A stretch of 64,000 bases of DNA, taken from CAVPGP01 sp963704025. GTDB taxonomy: Bacteria; Actinomycetota; Thermoleophilia; Gaiellales; Gaiellaceae. Below the pieces are notes generated by a model. It did no database searches and was not told the origin of the DNA. It worked only from the letters and a program-made list of their open reading frames with translations. Of the stretch, positions 7,833 to 15,691 are shown piece by piece. The stretch covers positions 186,001-250,000 of the forward strand of contig CAVPGP010000001.1 of the NCBI GenBank assembly GCA_963704025.1. The letters run 5' to 3'. Numbering within the stretch: the stretch's first letter is position 1; the number at the start of each line of letters is the position of its first letter. The position numbers and the translations under genes are program-made.

Positions 7833-8823
7833 CGGTCCTTCGGAGCGTCTCGTCCCGGTCGAGAGCGGCGACCACCGCGGCGAGCTCGGGGCCGCGCTCG
7901 GCGCCGGTGAGCGCGAGCCTCAGCGCCTTCAGGTCGCCGCCGACGGCCTTCAGCTCGCGTAACAGCTCCCTGGCGGCGGACACGTCGAGGGCGCCGTTCG
8001 CGCGCTCGCGCAGCTCGCGGAAGCGCTCGAGCGTCGGGCGCGCGTCGGCGGGGAGCTCGACGTGCCCAGGTGCGTCGAGCTGGGCCGCGATCTCCCTCGC
8101 CTCGACGAGCGTCCGTGCGCCGCGCAACGCGGGAACGGCGGAGAGCGGCGCGTCCGCAGCTTCGGCCAGCTCCTCGTCCGGCATCGCGGCAATCGCGTCG
8201 ATGGCGAGGCGCCGCACCCGGCCGAGGTCGTAGCGCACGTCGTGCTTCGGCAGGCCGAGCTCGTCGAGATACGCGCGAAGCGCCTGCGGCGGGATCCCTT
8301 CCTCCCGGAGCGCCGCGACGGTGGCTCCCTCCGCTCGCTTGGAGAGCTTCTTGCCGTCCTCGCCGAGCAGAAGCCCGTGATGGACGTACTCCGGCGGCTC
8401 GGTTCCGAGCGCCCGGTGCAGCCGCGCGTGCAGCGCCTCGTTCGGCCGGTGGTCGTTGCCGCGCACGACATGGGTGATGCCGAAGTCGATGTCGTCGACG
8501 ACGCTCGCAAGCTGGTACGTCGCGCTCCCGTCGTCGCGAAGGAGCGTGACGCCTTCGAAGCGGTCGGTGCCCAGGCGCTCCGCTGCGGCGCGATATGCGT
8601 CCTGCCGCTCGCTCTGCCGCACGGGGCCTTCGTCCCAGCGTACGCCGAGCCAGTCGAGATCACGCAGGATCGACTCCTCGCCGCCCTCGACGTTTCGCGT
8701 TGCGTCGGTGTCGTCGATCCGGAGGAGCAGCCGGTCGCCCAGCCGCCGGTTGGCGACTGCGCTGAGAGCGTTGCCCACGTGGAGCGACCCGGTCGGGCTC
8801 GGCGCGAAGCGGACGCTCTTCAT
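7819..8823 (-). CDS. gltX: Compact glutamyl-tRNA synthetase
   Basis: This 334-aa class I synthetase has the HIGH motif as PSPTGSLHVGNA, the RIDDTDATR and VRQSER substrate motifs, THVVRGNDH and the KMSKS motif as GKKLSKR. Compared with usual GluRS (about 470-490 aa) it lacks about 70 residues of the connective/zinc-binding insertion between AAERL and the DDGSATYQLASVVDD strand, and part of the anticodon-binding cage. The last helices (LKALRLALTGAERGPEL) are present, so it is not the tail-less GluQ type. The start is supported by TAGCAT 6 bp upstream. It sits ahead of cysS as in Bacillus, where it charges tRNA-Glu and, with GatCAB, also supplies tRNA-Gln. Confidence 0.88.
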   Translation of the reverse strand: MKSVRFAPSPTGSLHVGNALSAVANRRLGDRLLLRIDDTDATRNVEGGEESILRDLDWLGVRWDEGPVRQSERQDAYRAAAERLGTDRFEGVTLLRDDGSATYQLASVVDDIDFGITHVVRGNDHRPNEALHARLHRALGTEPPEYVHHGLLLGEDGKKLSKRAEGATVAALREEGIPPQALRAYLDELGLPKHDVRYDLGRVRRLAIDAIAAMPDEELAEAADAPLSAVPALRGARTLVEAREIAAQLDAPGHVELPADARPTLERFRELRERANGALDVSAARELLRELKAVGGDLKALRLALTGAERGPELAAVVAALDRDETLRRTDAAL

Positions 8824-8829
8824 CCCACG

Positions 8830-8835
8830 ATGCTA
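8830..8835 (-). promoter_or_regulatory. -10 hexamer (TAGCAT) for gltX
   Basis: On the minus strand TAGCAT ends 6 bp before the gltX ATG, with no ribosome binding site in between. This marks the probable start of a leaderless gltX-cysS-rlmB-yacP transcript. Confidence 0.45.
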
Positions 8836-8986
8836 GCGTCGCGGGCGTCCAGGTCCCGCGAGGGTCGGCGCTCGAAGGCCAACCCTTGCGGCGGACCCTC
8901 GAGCGAGGATGCGGGCACGCCGGGAAAGGAGTAACTCAGGTGCGCCCGTCTTGATCCACCGTAGCCGCGACGACGTGTCCCGAGCT

Positions 8987-9481
8987 ATGAAGGATCCTGC
9001 TTTGCGGTTCGCCCCACGCGATCGGATGCTCGAGGCGATCGGATGCGAACATGAGCTTGTGGGGTGGTTCAGCCCGGCGCGCAAGGTGACCGCCCCGGAC
9101 GGGCGCGAATGGGAGATCTACGTCTCGCAAGCGCCTCTGCCGCCGTGGCGGCCCTCCGCGTACCAGGGGAGCGCGTTCGGGGAAGCCGGGACGCCGTTCG
9201 ACGTCGTGGTCTTCCTGCTCGAGATCCCGCTCTTCTTCTTCAACCAGCTGCTCCTCCCGCTGGTCCGCTTTCTCGTCGACCTGCCGTCGACGGCGCTCCG
9301 CGGGCGCCGCTCGCAGACGGTGACGATCGAGGCGATCTGCTTCGGGCCGCGCAACGAGCGGTGGGTCTGGACTGCCGCGCGCGACCATCGCGACCGCGTC
9401 GTGGACCAGATCGCCGGGGCATTCGCCCGCGGCGAGCCCGCACAGCCGCTCGGAGCCGAGTTCAAGGGGCACGTGAGGTAG
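8987..9481 (+). CDS. Hypothetical protein with one hydrophobic hairpin
   Basis: About 164 aa; I do not recognise the family. The N-terminal third is soluble (MLEAIGCEHELVGWFSP, then a strand-rich EWEIYVSQ), the middle is a strongly hydrophobic stretch with LLEIPLFFFNQLLLPLVRFL that would enter the membrane, and the end is a basic soluble part. The ATG at 8987 begins at the first conserved-looking segment; in-frame alternatives exist at 8951 (TTG) and 8909 (ATG), and AAAGGAG at 8927 fits none of them well. It lies 25 bp before mutY on the same strand. Confidence 0.6.
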   Translation: MKDPALRFAPRDRMLEAIGCEHELVGWFSPARKVTAPDGREWEIYVSQAPLPPWRPSAYQGSAFGEAGTPFDVVVFLLEIPLFFFNQLLLPLVRFLVDLPSTALRGRRSQTVTIEAICFGPRNERWVWTAARDHRDRVVDQIAGAFARGEPAQPLGAEFKGHVR

Positions 9482-9494
9482 CCGCCGCCGCCGA

Positions 9495-9500
9495 TACGCT
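9495..9500 (+). promoter_or_regulatory. -10 hexamer (TACGCT) for mutY
   Basis: TACGCT ends 6 bp before the mutY ATG and fits the leaderless pattern seen at many starts in this window. Confidence 0.4.
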
Positions 9501-9506
9501 CGCCGC

Positions 9507-10214
9507 ATGAAGGAGCTGCTCCTCCACTGGTACGCCTCAACCGGACGCGACCTGCCGTGGCGGAAGACGCGCGACCCGTACGCAATCCTCGTATCCGAAG
9601 TCATGCTGCAGCAGACGCAGGTGGAGCGCGTGCTCCCGCGCTGGCTCGCCTGGCTCGAGCGCTGGCCGACGGTCGAGGCGCTCGCCGCTGCGCCGGTCGA
9701 GGACGTGCTCCGGGAGTGGCAAGGGCTCGGCTACAACCGGCGGGCGCTCAACCTGCACCGAGCGGCCCGCGCGATCGCGGAACGGGGCTGGCCCGACGAC
9801 CTGACGGAGCTCCCCGGCGTCGGCCGCTACACGGCGGACGCGGTCGCGAGCTTCGCGCTCGGCCGCCCGATCCTGCCGGTCGACACGAACGTCCGCCGCG
9901 TTCAGGAGCGCAGCGGCTTCGCGTTCGACCACGAGTGCGGGCAAGCGCTGATGGATCTCGGCGCGACGGTCTGCCTCGCGCGCATCCCTCGCTGCGGCGA
10001 CTGCCCGCTTGCCGAGGCGTGTCCGTCCCGCGGCCGCCGGTTCGAGCCGCTGCGGAGGCAATCTCCCTTCGAGGGGTCGTTCCGCCAGCGGCGCGCGGCC
10101 GTCCTCAAGGCGCTGCTGGCCGGCGAGCCGGCCGGCGACGACGAGGCTGTCATCGCGCTCGCGCGGGACGGGCTCGTCGAGGTCGAGGACGGCCTCGCAC
10201 GGCTTCCTCGCTAG
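9507..10214 (+). CDS. mutY: A/G-specific adenine glycosylase (MutY, short form)
   Basis: A 235-aa helix-hairpin-helix glycosylase. Catalytic Glu31 lies in VSEVMLQQTQVERV, the HhH hairpin is LPGVGRYTADAV, the catalytic Asp126 is in PVDTNVRRV, and the iron-sulfur cluster ligands C156, C163, C166 and C172 keep the C-x6-C-x2-C-x5-C spacing. The enzyme removes adenine opposite 8-oxoguanine. It ends soon after the cluster and lacks the usual C-terminal MutT-like (8-oxoG recognition) domain; only about 60 residues follow. A related actinobacterial locus also keeps mutY near radA and clpC. Confidence 0.88.
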   Translation: MKELLLHWYASTGRDLPWRKTRDPYAILVSEVMLQQTQVERVLPRWLAWLERWPTVEALAAAPVEDVLREWQGLGYNRRALNLHRAARAIAERGWPDDLTELPGVGRYTADAVASFALGRPILPVDTNVRRVQERSGFAFDHECGQALMDLGATVCLARIPRCGDCPLAEACPSRGRRFEPLRRQSPFEGSFRQRRAAVLKALLAGEPAGDDEAVIALARDGLVEVEDGLARLPR

Positions 10215-10378
10215 AGGCTTGATGTGAAACTGGGGTGCGTGCGGGGATGGGCCAGATCAAGCGGTTCAGCCGGATCGGGCGCAGCGCGTAGTGGTGCTAC
10301 GGGCAAGCCCGAGCCGGCTGAAACCGCGCCGTGTCTGGCACACCAGCCGTGCGTGCCGGAGTTTCACATCAAGCCTCT
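10213..10378. repeat. Palindromic intergenic element with 19-bp terminal inverted repeats
   Basis: Arms at 10213-10231 and 10360-10378 are perfect 19-bp inverted repeats (AGAGGCTTGATGTGAAACT). Inside, a second imperfect pair (GCGGTTCAGCCGG near 10261 against CCGGCTGAAACCGC near 10313) forms a nested stem. The element fills the gap between convergent mutY and the acetyltransferase-like gene; its left arm starts within the mutY stop codon. It could be a small non-autonomous mobile element or a large bidirectional terminator. Confidence 0.7.
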
Positions 10379-10387
10379 GGCGGGCTC

Positions 10388-11110
10388 TCACGAGACGGAG
10401 TGCGCCAGCCAGACGTTCGGCTCGACGTGGATCCCCATCCCGTCGCGCACGTCGAGCGGGGCGAGCGCGCCGGGAAAGACGTAGGTGCCATCGTCGGGGA
10501 ACGGCATCCCGGTCCATGCCTCCCAGTCCGAGGCGGGCGCCTCGATCACCATCGACCGCGGCGCGGGCCGGACGATGCGGCCGCCGAGACGCTCGTGGAT
10601 GCGGATCCACGGGTCGAAGTGGCTCCCGTCTCCGCGACGCCACTCGGCGTAGCGCTCGATCGGGGTCAGCGGGTAGCTCGACTTCTGCGTCGGCCGCACG
10701 GGCGCGATCAGCTCGCGCAGCCGGGCCGAGGCCGCGGCGTCGCGCATGGCGTTCAGCATCACGCCCGACAGCTGCGAGCCCTGACGCTCGGGCAGCACCG
10801 AGATCGCGAGCGCGCACAGGACATCCGGACGGCGATCGCTCTCGAAGGCCCGTACGAACGCCTCGTCCCACCCCGAAGGGAAATCGTCGTCGCTCCCGTC
10901 CCAGGGCGTCGGCACCGAGTGCAGCTCCGCCACGAGCTCACCGCCGTCGACGAGCGCGAGCTGGAAGTCCGGATGCTCGGCGTAGAGCCGCCGCCAGAAG
11001 CGGGTGCCCGACTGGTTGTGGTGCATGAACTCCGGGAAGGTCCGCGCCGAGAGGGTGTCAAAGCGGACAGCAAGGAGGTCGGGCCGATCGGCGTAGCGAA
11101 CGAGCTCCAT
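10388..11110 (-). CDS. GNAT-like acetyltransferase domain protein
   Basis: This 240-aa protein has a central segment, LCALAISVLPERQGSQLSGV then MLNAMRDAAASARL, that fits the acetyl-CoA-binding strand and helix of GNAT folds, with a Q/R-x-x-G-x-G/S-like loop (RQGSQLS). The N-terminal FWRRLYAEHPDFQLALVDGG also fits a GNAT strand. Later residues (PVRPTQKSSYPL) are typical of an actinobacterial GNAT subgroup of unknown substrate. Its ATG overlaps the ispF stop by one base, so it is probably the last gene of the ispD-HAD-ispF unit. Confidence 0.6.
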   Translation of the reverse strand: MELVRYADRPDLLAVRFDTLSARTFPEFMHHNQSGTRFWRRLYAEHPDFQLALVDGGELVAELHSVPTPWDGSDDDFPSGWDEAFVRAFESDRRPDVLCALAISVLPERQGSQLSGVMLNAMRDAAASARLRELIAPVRPTQKSSYPLTPIERYAEWRRGDGSHFDPWIRIHERLGGRIVRPAPRSMVIEAPASDWEAWTGMPFPDDGTYVFPGALAPLDVRDGMGIHVEPNVWLAHSVS

Positions 11111-11586
11111 CAGCGGCGTGCGAGCAGCGCGACGGCGTGGGCTGCGAGGCCCTCGCCTCGCCCCGTGAAGCCGAGCCCGTCCGTGGTCGTGGCGCGCACG
11201 TTGACCTCGCCCTCGCCGAGCGCGTCCTCGAGCTTGCGGCGCATCTCGTCGCGATGCTCCGCGATCCTCGGCTCCTCGCCCACGAGCACGCAGTCGGCGT
11301 TGACGAGCCGCCAGCCGGCCTCGCTCACCTGCGCGTAGGCCTGGCCGAGCAGCGCAAGCGAAGAGGCACCGCGAAAACGCTCGTCGCCCGACGGGAAGAG
11401 CGAGCCGATGTCGCCGAGCCCTGCCGCACCGAGGAGTGCGTCGATGAGCGCGTGCGCGATCACGTCGCCGTCGGAATGGCCGGCGAGCCCGCGCGGGTGG
11501 TCGAGCCGGACCCCGGCCAGGATGAGCGGGACGCCTTTTTCCAGGGCGTGGGCGTCGACGCCGATGCCGACGCGCAGCTCAGACAT
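11110..11586 (-). CDS. ispF: 2-C-methyl-D-erythritol 2,4-cyclodiphosphate synthase
   Basis: At 158 aa this is the normal IspF length. It converts CDP-methylerythritol 2-phosphate to the cyclodiphosphate with loss of CMP in the non-mevalonate isoprenoid pathway. The zinc ligands are in GIGVDAHAL (D and H), with HSDGDVIAHALIDALLGAAG and DIGSLFP; the CDP-binding end is ATTTDGLGFTGRGEGLAAHA. The gene overlaps the HAD gene upstream by 8 bp and the GNAT-like gene by 1 bp. The pathway partner ispD is two genes upstream. Confidence 0.97.
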   Translation of the reverse strand: MSELRVGIGVDAHALEKGVPLILAGVRLDHPRGLAGHSDGDVIAHALIDALLGAAGLGDIGSLFPSGDERFRGASSLALLGQAYAQVSEAGWRLVNADCVLVGEEPRIAEHRDEMRRKLEDALGEGEVNVRATTTDGLGFTGRGEGLAAHAVALLARR

Positions 11587-12169
11587 CGAGCGCCTCCGGC
11601 AGCTCCTCGAGCGAGCGGATGCGCAGCGCGTCCGGCGGCGGCTCGTGCAGGTGCCCCCAGGGCCCGCGGCGGATGTGCACGGCGACCATCCCGGCGGCGA
11701 GCGCAGGCTCGACGTCGTTGTCCACGCGGTCCCCGACGTACGCGATCTGATCCGGAGCGAGCGACGTCCCGGCCATGATCCGCTCGAAGAACTCGCGCTC
11801 CGGCTTGGCGACCCCCCAGCGCTCTGACGAGCCGAGCACCTCGACGTGCTCGCGGAGCAGGTCCTCCGTCTCGACCGGGGTGTTCCCGACCGCGGCCACG
11901 CGCACGCCCCGGGAGCGCAGGCACTCGAGGCACGGCAGCGCGTCCGGATAGAAGTCGTCCGGCCCCCAGGTCGACGACGGCTGCTCGACGCCGAGGATCT
12001 CCCAGGCACGGCTGTGGTGCTCGCCCCGGGCGGCCAGCCCGCCGAGCACGCCCATGAGCGTGAAGCGCGCAACCCCAACCGCGTCCGCGGCGCGCTCCCA
12101 CATGCCCGTCTCGTCGATCAGCGTCTCGCCGACGTCGAAGACCACCGCCTTCAGAGTTCGTTCCGTCAT
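11579..12169 (-). CDS. HAD-superfamily hydrolase
   Basis: This 196-aa phosphatase-like protein has HAD motif I in AVVFDVGETLIDE (nucleophile Asp with a G-E-T variant), motif II in AAVGNTPVE, motif III Lys in GVAKPEREFFERI and motif IV in IAYVGDRVDNDVEPA. The substrate is unknown. Its place between ispD and ispF is unusual; a housekeeping or damage-repair role for a phosphorylated intermediate is possible but unproven. The ATG at 12169 was chosen because motif I follows directly; the open frame upstream shows no similarity. Confidence 0.85.
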   Translation of the reverse strand: MTERTLKAVVFDVGETLIDETGMWERAADAVGVARFTLMGVLGGLAARGEHHSRAWEILGVEQPSSTWGPDDFYPDALPCLECLRSRGVRVAAVGNTPVETEDLLREHVEVLGSSERWGVAKPEREFFERIMAGTSLAPDQIAYVGDRVDNDVEPALAAGMVAVHIRRGPWGHLHEPPPDALRIRSLEELPEALDV

Positions 12170-12314
12170 GATCCTTCGCTGTCGGGGTGCGATGCGCGAC
12201 ACGAGACAAGGACGCAGGGAGCGGCGACATGCGTGCATATCGCCGCGACTGAGGACGCCGCCTCGGGGCGTGCAGCGCGGCACGGCGGCACAAGGCTCAT
12301 GGCGGGACGAGCTC

Positions 12315-12971
12315 TCAAAGCCACGAGGCCACCAGCTCCAGATCATCCTCCGTCGTCACCTTCAGCAGCCGCGGGTCGCCCTCCACGACCGCCACACGGC
12401 CGCCCTGCGCCTCGACGAGGGACGCGCAGTCCGTGCCCTCCCCCGCCGCGGCCGACCTCAGCACCGGCGCCACGAACGCCTGGGGGGTCTGCACCGTGTA
12501 GAGGCCCTCGCGCGCGACCGTCTCGCGGACGACGCCCCGCTCGACCCGCTTGACCGTGTCGGCGATCGGCAACCCGGGCACCGCGCCGTCGAACCCCTCG
12601 TTGAGCTTCCCCAGCACTCGCTCGATCACGTCCTCCGGGAGGACGGGACGCGCAGCATCGTGAACGAGGACGACCGCCGCTTCATCGGGTACCTCCGCCA
12701 GTGCGATCCGGACCGACTCGGCTCGGGTCGCGCCGCCCGTCACGACGGCGCTCACCTTGCCGGCACCGAGCTCCTCGGCGAGCAGGATCGTCGGCTCCTC
12801 CCAGTCGGGCGGAGCCGCGACGACGATCGCCTCGACCCACTCGGAGCTCTCCAGCCGCTCGAGCGGCTCGGCGAGCAGCACCCGCTCGCCGAGCCGTACG
12901 AATGCCTTCGGCCTGTCTGCGCCGAGGCGGTCCCCGCTGCCCGCGGCGACGAGGAGCGCCCAGACGCTCAC
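12315..12971 (-). CDS. ispD: 2-C-methyl-D-erythritol 4-phosphate cytidylyltransferase
   Basis: A 218-aa nucleotidyltransferase with the CTP-binding loop LLVAAGSGDRLGADRPKAF, the VLVHDAARPV metal/substrate motif, TPQAF and the C-terminal VEGDPRLLKVTTEDDL, all typical of IspD. It joins CTP and methylerythritol 4-phosphate in the non-mevalonate pathway. It starts 16 bp after the carD stop, so the two are probably one transcript, as in Mycobacterium tuberculosis. Confidence 0.96.
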   Translation of the reverse strand: MSVWALLVAAGSGDRLGADRPKAFVRLGERVLLAEPLERLESSEWVEAIVVAAPPDWEEPTILLAEELGAGKVSAVVTGGATRAESVRIALAEVPDEAAVVLVHDAARPVLPEDVIERVLGKLNEGFDGAVPGLPIADTVKRVERGVVRETVAREGLYTVQTPQAFVAPVLRSAAAGEGTDCASLVEAQGGRVAVVEGDPRLLKVTTEDDLELVASWL

Positions 12972-12987
12972 ACGAGGCCCACGCCCG

Positions 12988-13521
12988 CTAGGCGGTCGCG
13001 ACGGCCTTCTTCGAGGGCGAGGCCTTCTTCTTGGCGCCGTTGCCGCCGGCGAGGACCCCGTCCAGCCATTCGGCAGCCTGCTCCTCGTCCATGTTCTTCG
13101 CGTACATCAACTCCGAGGCGAGGATCTTCTTCGCCTTCACGTACATCTGCTTCTCACCGGTGGACAGACCCTTCTCACCGTCGCGCAACGCGAGGTTTCG
13201 TACGACCTCGGCGAGCTCGTAGATGTCTCCGGTCTTCATCTTGTCCCGGTTGTGCTTGAAGCGCCGGTTCCAGTTCTTGGGCATCTGCGTCCCTCCGGAC
13301 GTCAGATACTTCACGACCTTGGCGACCGCTTCCTCGTCGATCACCTTCCGCAGGCCCACGCGCTCTGCGTTCTCCGCAGGCACGTTCACCGTCATGTCGT
13401 TGTGCAGGATCTTGATCGTGAGGTACTCGCGCGTCTGTCCCAAGACCTCGCGCTTCTCCCTCTTCACGACGGTGCCTGCTCCGTGGTGTGGGTACACCAC
13501 CTTGTCGCCGACCTTGTACAA
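12988..13521 (-). CDS. carD: CarD-family transcription regulator
   Basis: A 177-aa protein with the RNA-polymerase-interacting Tudor-like domain at the start (VGDKVVYPHHGAGTVVKREK) and a helical DNA-binding half containing the basic NWNRRFKHNRDKM. CarD binds the polymerase beta subunit and stabilises open promoter complexes. The TTG start at 13521 is supported by GGGGAG seven bases upstream and by the family N terminus (YKVGDKVVYP). The lysine- and alanine-rich tail (NGAKKKASPSKKAVATA) is an extension beyond the fold and may add non-specific DNA contact. Confidence 0.94.
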   Translation of the reverse strand: MYKVGDKVVYPHHGAGTVVKREKREVLGQTREYLTIKILHNDMTVNVPAENAERVGLRKVIDEEAVAKVVKYLTSGGTQMPKNWNRRFKHNRDKMKTGDIYELAEVVRNLALRDGEKGLSTGEKQMYVKAKKILASELMYAKNMDEEQAAEWLDGVLAGGNGAKKKASPSKKAVATA

Positions 13522-13559
13522 GCTCGAACTCCCCTGGTCGAAGGTTCTCTCGTCAAGAC

Positions 13560-13586
13560 GCCGGCGGTGCAGAAGCTCCCGCCGGC
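13560..13586 (-). promoter_or_regulatory. Hairpin in the carD leader
   Basis: A perfect 8-bp stem, GCCGGCGG paired with CCGCCGGC, with an 11-nt loop lies about 40 bp before the carD start, between radA and carD. It may be a leader structure of the carD mRNA or a weak terminator for radA read-through. Confidence 0.4.
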
Positions 13587-13630
13587 AGCCCCGATAGGTT
13601 AACAAATACGTCACCAATTCGCCAGGTTTT

Positions 13631-13656
13631 GCAGGGGTTTTTTCCAAAAGCCCTGC
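13631..13656 (-). terminator. Terminator-like hairpin at the end of radA
   Basis: GCAGGG and CCCTGC arms continue into a T4/A4 inner stem with one C-C mismatch, giving a stable hairpin that begins at the last base of the radA stop codon. In the minus direction it is followed by AAAACC rather than a U run, so termination strength is doubtful. Confidence 0.4.
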
Positions 13657-14990
13657 TATTCGGCCAGAAGCAGCGCAGCGGTGACCGCCTGGCGCAGCGT
13701 GTCGGCCGCAAGGACGTTGCCTTTTGTCCCCCCGGGGGCGAGCACCGTCGCGAGCCCGAGCTTCCTGCATTCCTGCAGCCGCCGGTCGGCCTGCGTCGCC
13801 GGGCGCAGCCGACCGGTCAAGCCGATCTCCCCGAAGGCGGCCAGGCCGTCCCGCACCGGCACCGCGCGGGCTGCCGAGGCGATCGCCAGCGCAACGGCGA
13901 GATCTGCGCCGGGCTCGTCGATCCGCACGCCGCCGGCGACGTTGACGAAGACGTCCGCCTGGCCGAGCGCCAGGCCTGCATGGCGCGAGAGCACTGCCAC
14001 GATCATCGCCAGCCGCTTGGGATCGACACCCGTCGCCACGCGCCTCGGCATCGCCAGATCGGTCGGCGCGACGAGCGCCTGAATCTCGAGCAGGATCGGT
14101 CGCGTGCCCTCGAGCGCGCAGGCGACGGCCGCTCCCACCTCGCCCGGCTCGGTGCGGCCGAAAAGCCGGGACGGATCGGGAACGCCGACGAGCCCTGTGC
14201 CGGTCATCTCGAACACGCCGAGCTCGTTCGTGGAGCCGAAGCGGTTCTTCACCGCCCGCAGCACGCGGTGCTCGCGGTAGCGGTCGCCCTCGAACTGGAG
14301 CACACAGTCGACGAGATGCTCGAGGACGCGCGGCCCCGCAACGGTGCCGTCCTTGGTCACGTGGCCGACGAGGAACGTGGCGACGCCCGTCTCCTTGGCC
14401 ACGCGGAGCAGGCGCGCCGCCGCCTCGCGCACCTGGGCGACCGAGCCGGGTGCGGAGCCGATCTCGGACGAGTAGAGCGTCTGCACCGAGTCGATCACGC
14501 AGACCGCCGGCCGCTCCTGCTCGAGCGTCGCGCAGACGGTCTCGAGCTCGGTCTCCGCGAGGATCTCGATCCTCTCCGCCCCGCCGAGCCGCGCAGCGCG
14601 CAGCTTCACCTGCGCCACCGATTCCTCGCCGGTGACGAGCAGGGCTCGTCGTTCCTTCGACATCGCCGCGAGCACCGTCAGCAGCAGCGTCGACTTGCCG
14701 ACCCCCGGCTCGCCGCCGACGAGCACGAGCGAGGCGGGCACGAGCCCTCCGCCGAGGACGCGGTCGAGCTCGGGGACGCCTGTCGAGATCCGCTCGGCCT
14801 CGTCCGCCTCGACCTCGACGAGGCGTAGGAGCGGCCTCGCCTGCGCGGGGGAGCCGCCCTTTCCCGCAGGCGCCGTGATCCGTTCCTCGACGAGCGTGTT
14901 GTAGGCGCCGCAGCCGGGGCAACGGCCGAACCAGCGCCCGGTCGAGGAGCCGCATTCGGAACACGCAAAGACGACAGCAGCCTTCGCCAC
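13656..14990 (-). CDS. radA: DNA repair ATPase RadA/Sms
   Basis: This 444-aa protein has the three RadA parts: an N-terminal zinc finger (CSECG and CPGCG), a RecA-like core with Walker A GGEPGVGKSTLL and Walker B AVCVIDSVQT plus the family mark KNRFGSTNE, and a Lon-protease-like C-terminal domain with ADLAVALAIASA. RadA drives branch migration in recombination repair. The GTG start is 6 bp from a TAAGCT -10 hexamer. In Bacillus and Mycobacterium disA lies next to radA; here it does not. Confidence 0.96.
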   Translation of the reverse strand: MAKAAVVFACSECGSSTGRWFGRCPGCGAYNTLVEERITAPAGKGGSPAQARPLLRLVEVEADEAERISTGVPELDRVLGGGLVPASLVLVGGEPGVGKSTLLLTVLAAMSKERRALLVTGEESVAQVKLRAARLGGAERIEILAETELETVCATLEQERPAVCVIDSVQTLYSSEIGSAPGSVAQVREAAARLLRVAKETGVATFLVGHVTKDGTVAGPRVLEHLVDCVLQFEGDRYREHRVLRAVKNRFGSTNELGVFEMTGTGLVGVPDPSRLFGRTEPGEVGAAVACALEGTRPILLEIQALVAPTDLAMPRRVATGVDPKRLAMIVAVLSRHAGLALGQADVFVNVAGGVRIDEPGADLAVALAIASAARAVPVRDGLAAFGEIGLTGRLRPATQADRRLQECRKLGLATVLAPGGTKGNVLAADTLRQAVTAALLLAE

Positions 14991-14996
14991 TCGACC

Positions 14997-15002
14997 AGCT
15001 TA
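14997..15002 (-). promoter_or_regulatory. -10 hexamer (TAAGCT) for radA
   Basis: TAAGCT on the minus strand ends 6 bp from the radA GTG, consistent with a leaderless transcript. Confidence 0.4.
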
Positions 15003-15028
15003 CGGGCGGGCCCGGCGGGCATTGCGAC

Positions 15029-15034
15029 TAGTCT
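15029..15034 (+). promoter_or_regulatory. -10 hexamer (TAGTCT) for the DUF4272 gene
   Basis: TAGTCT ends 9 bp before the GTG at 15044. It and the radA -10 lie back to back in a 53-bp divergent promoter region. Confidence 0.4.
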
Positions 15035-15043
15035 GAGCCCGAA

Positions 15044-15676
15044 GTGAAACGAGGTCGTCGCAGCCGTTCCGCGGTCGAGGTCGCGGCCCGCGCACGCGCG
15101 CTTGCGGCGCTCGTCCTGCGCGTGAACAGCGAGCCTGCGCCCGACGAGGAGTGGTCGCCCGAGGAGCGGCTGATGCTCGCCCGCCGAGACGAGCAGGATG
15201 TTCTCAACGCCACCTGGCGCGCCGAGGCGCTCGCGATGCTGCTCTGGGCGCTGGGCGAGCTCGAGGAGCTGCCTCCCTGGGACGAGCCCGCCGACCACGT
15301 CGAGCTCGCGCGCGAGGTCGACCTCAGGCAGGCGGAGCTGCGGGAGGACGAGGAGCTCGAGGCGGCGCTCGAGACGGCTCGGCTCTGGCACTGGCGCGCG
15401 CGGACGACGCTGCTCGAGGACGACCCGGACGTCGAGCTTCCCGAGCGCTGGACCTCGTTCGACCAGTTGATCGCCGCCACCGCTATGAAGGGCTTCGAGG
15501 ACGGCCTGCTGCCGCAGCCGCGGCGGGGCGATTTTCCTGCCTTCGGCAAGTCGTACCGGCTTCTGGACGAGGACCAGCACGCCGTCGCGCTCTCGATCGC
15601 GTCGGAGCGCCACTTCGCCCTCGCCTGGCTGAACGGGCTCTCGGACGAGTGGGACGCGACGCCCACCGACACCTGA
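15044..15676 (+). CDS. DUF4272-like protein
   Basis: A 210-aa acidic soluble protein with the DUF4272 pattern: a basic start (RSRSAVEVAARARALAALVL), then WRAEALAMLLWALGELEELP followed by WDEPAD, and a helical WHWRARTTLLE segment. The family has no known biochemical function. The GTG start is placed by the -10 hexamer 9 bp upstream. It is transcribed away from radA and ends 15 bp before the convergent regulator gene. Confidence 0.75.
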   Translation: MKRGRRSRSAVEVAARARALAALVLRVNSEPAPDEEWSPEERLMLARRDEQDVLNATWRAEALAMLLWALGELEELPPWDEPADHVELAREVDLRQAELREDEELEAALETARLWHWRARTTLLEDDPDVELPERWTSFDQLIAATAMKGFEDGLLPQPRRGDFPAFGKSYRLLDEDQHAVALSIASERHFALAWLNGLSDEWDATPTDT

Positions 15677-15691
15677 TCGGGCCTCGAAGGG

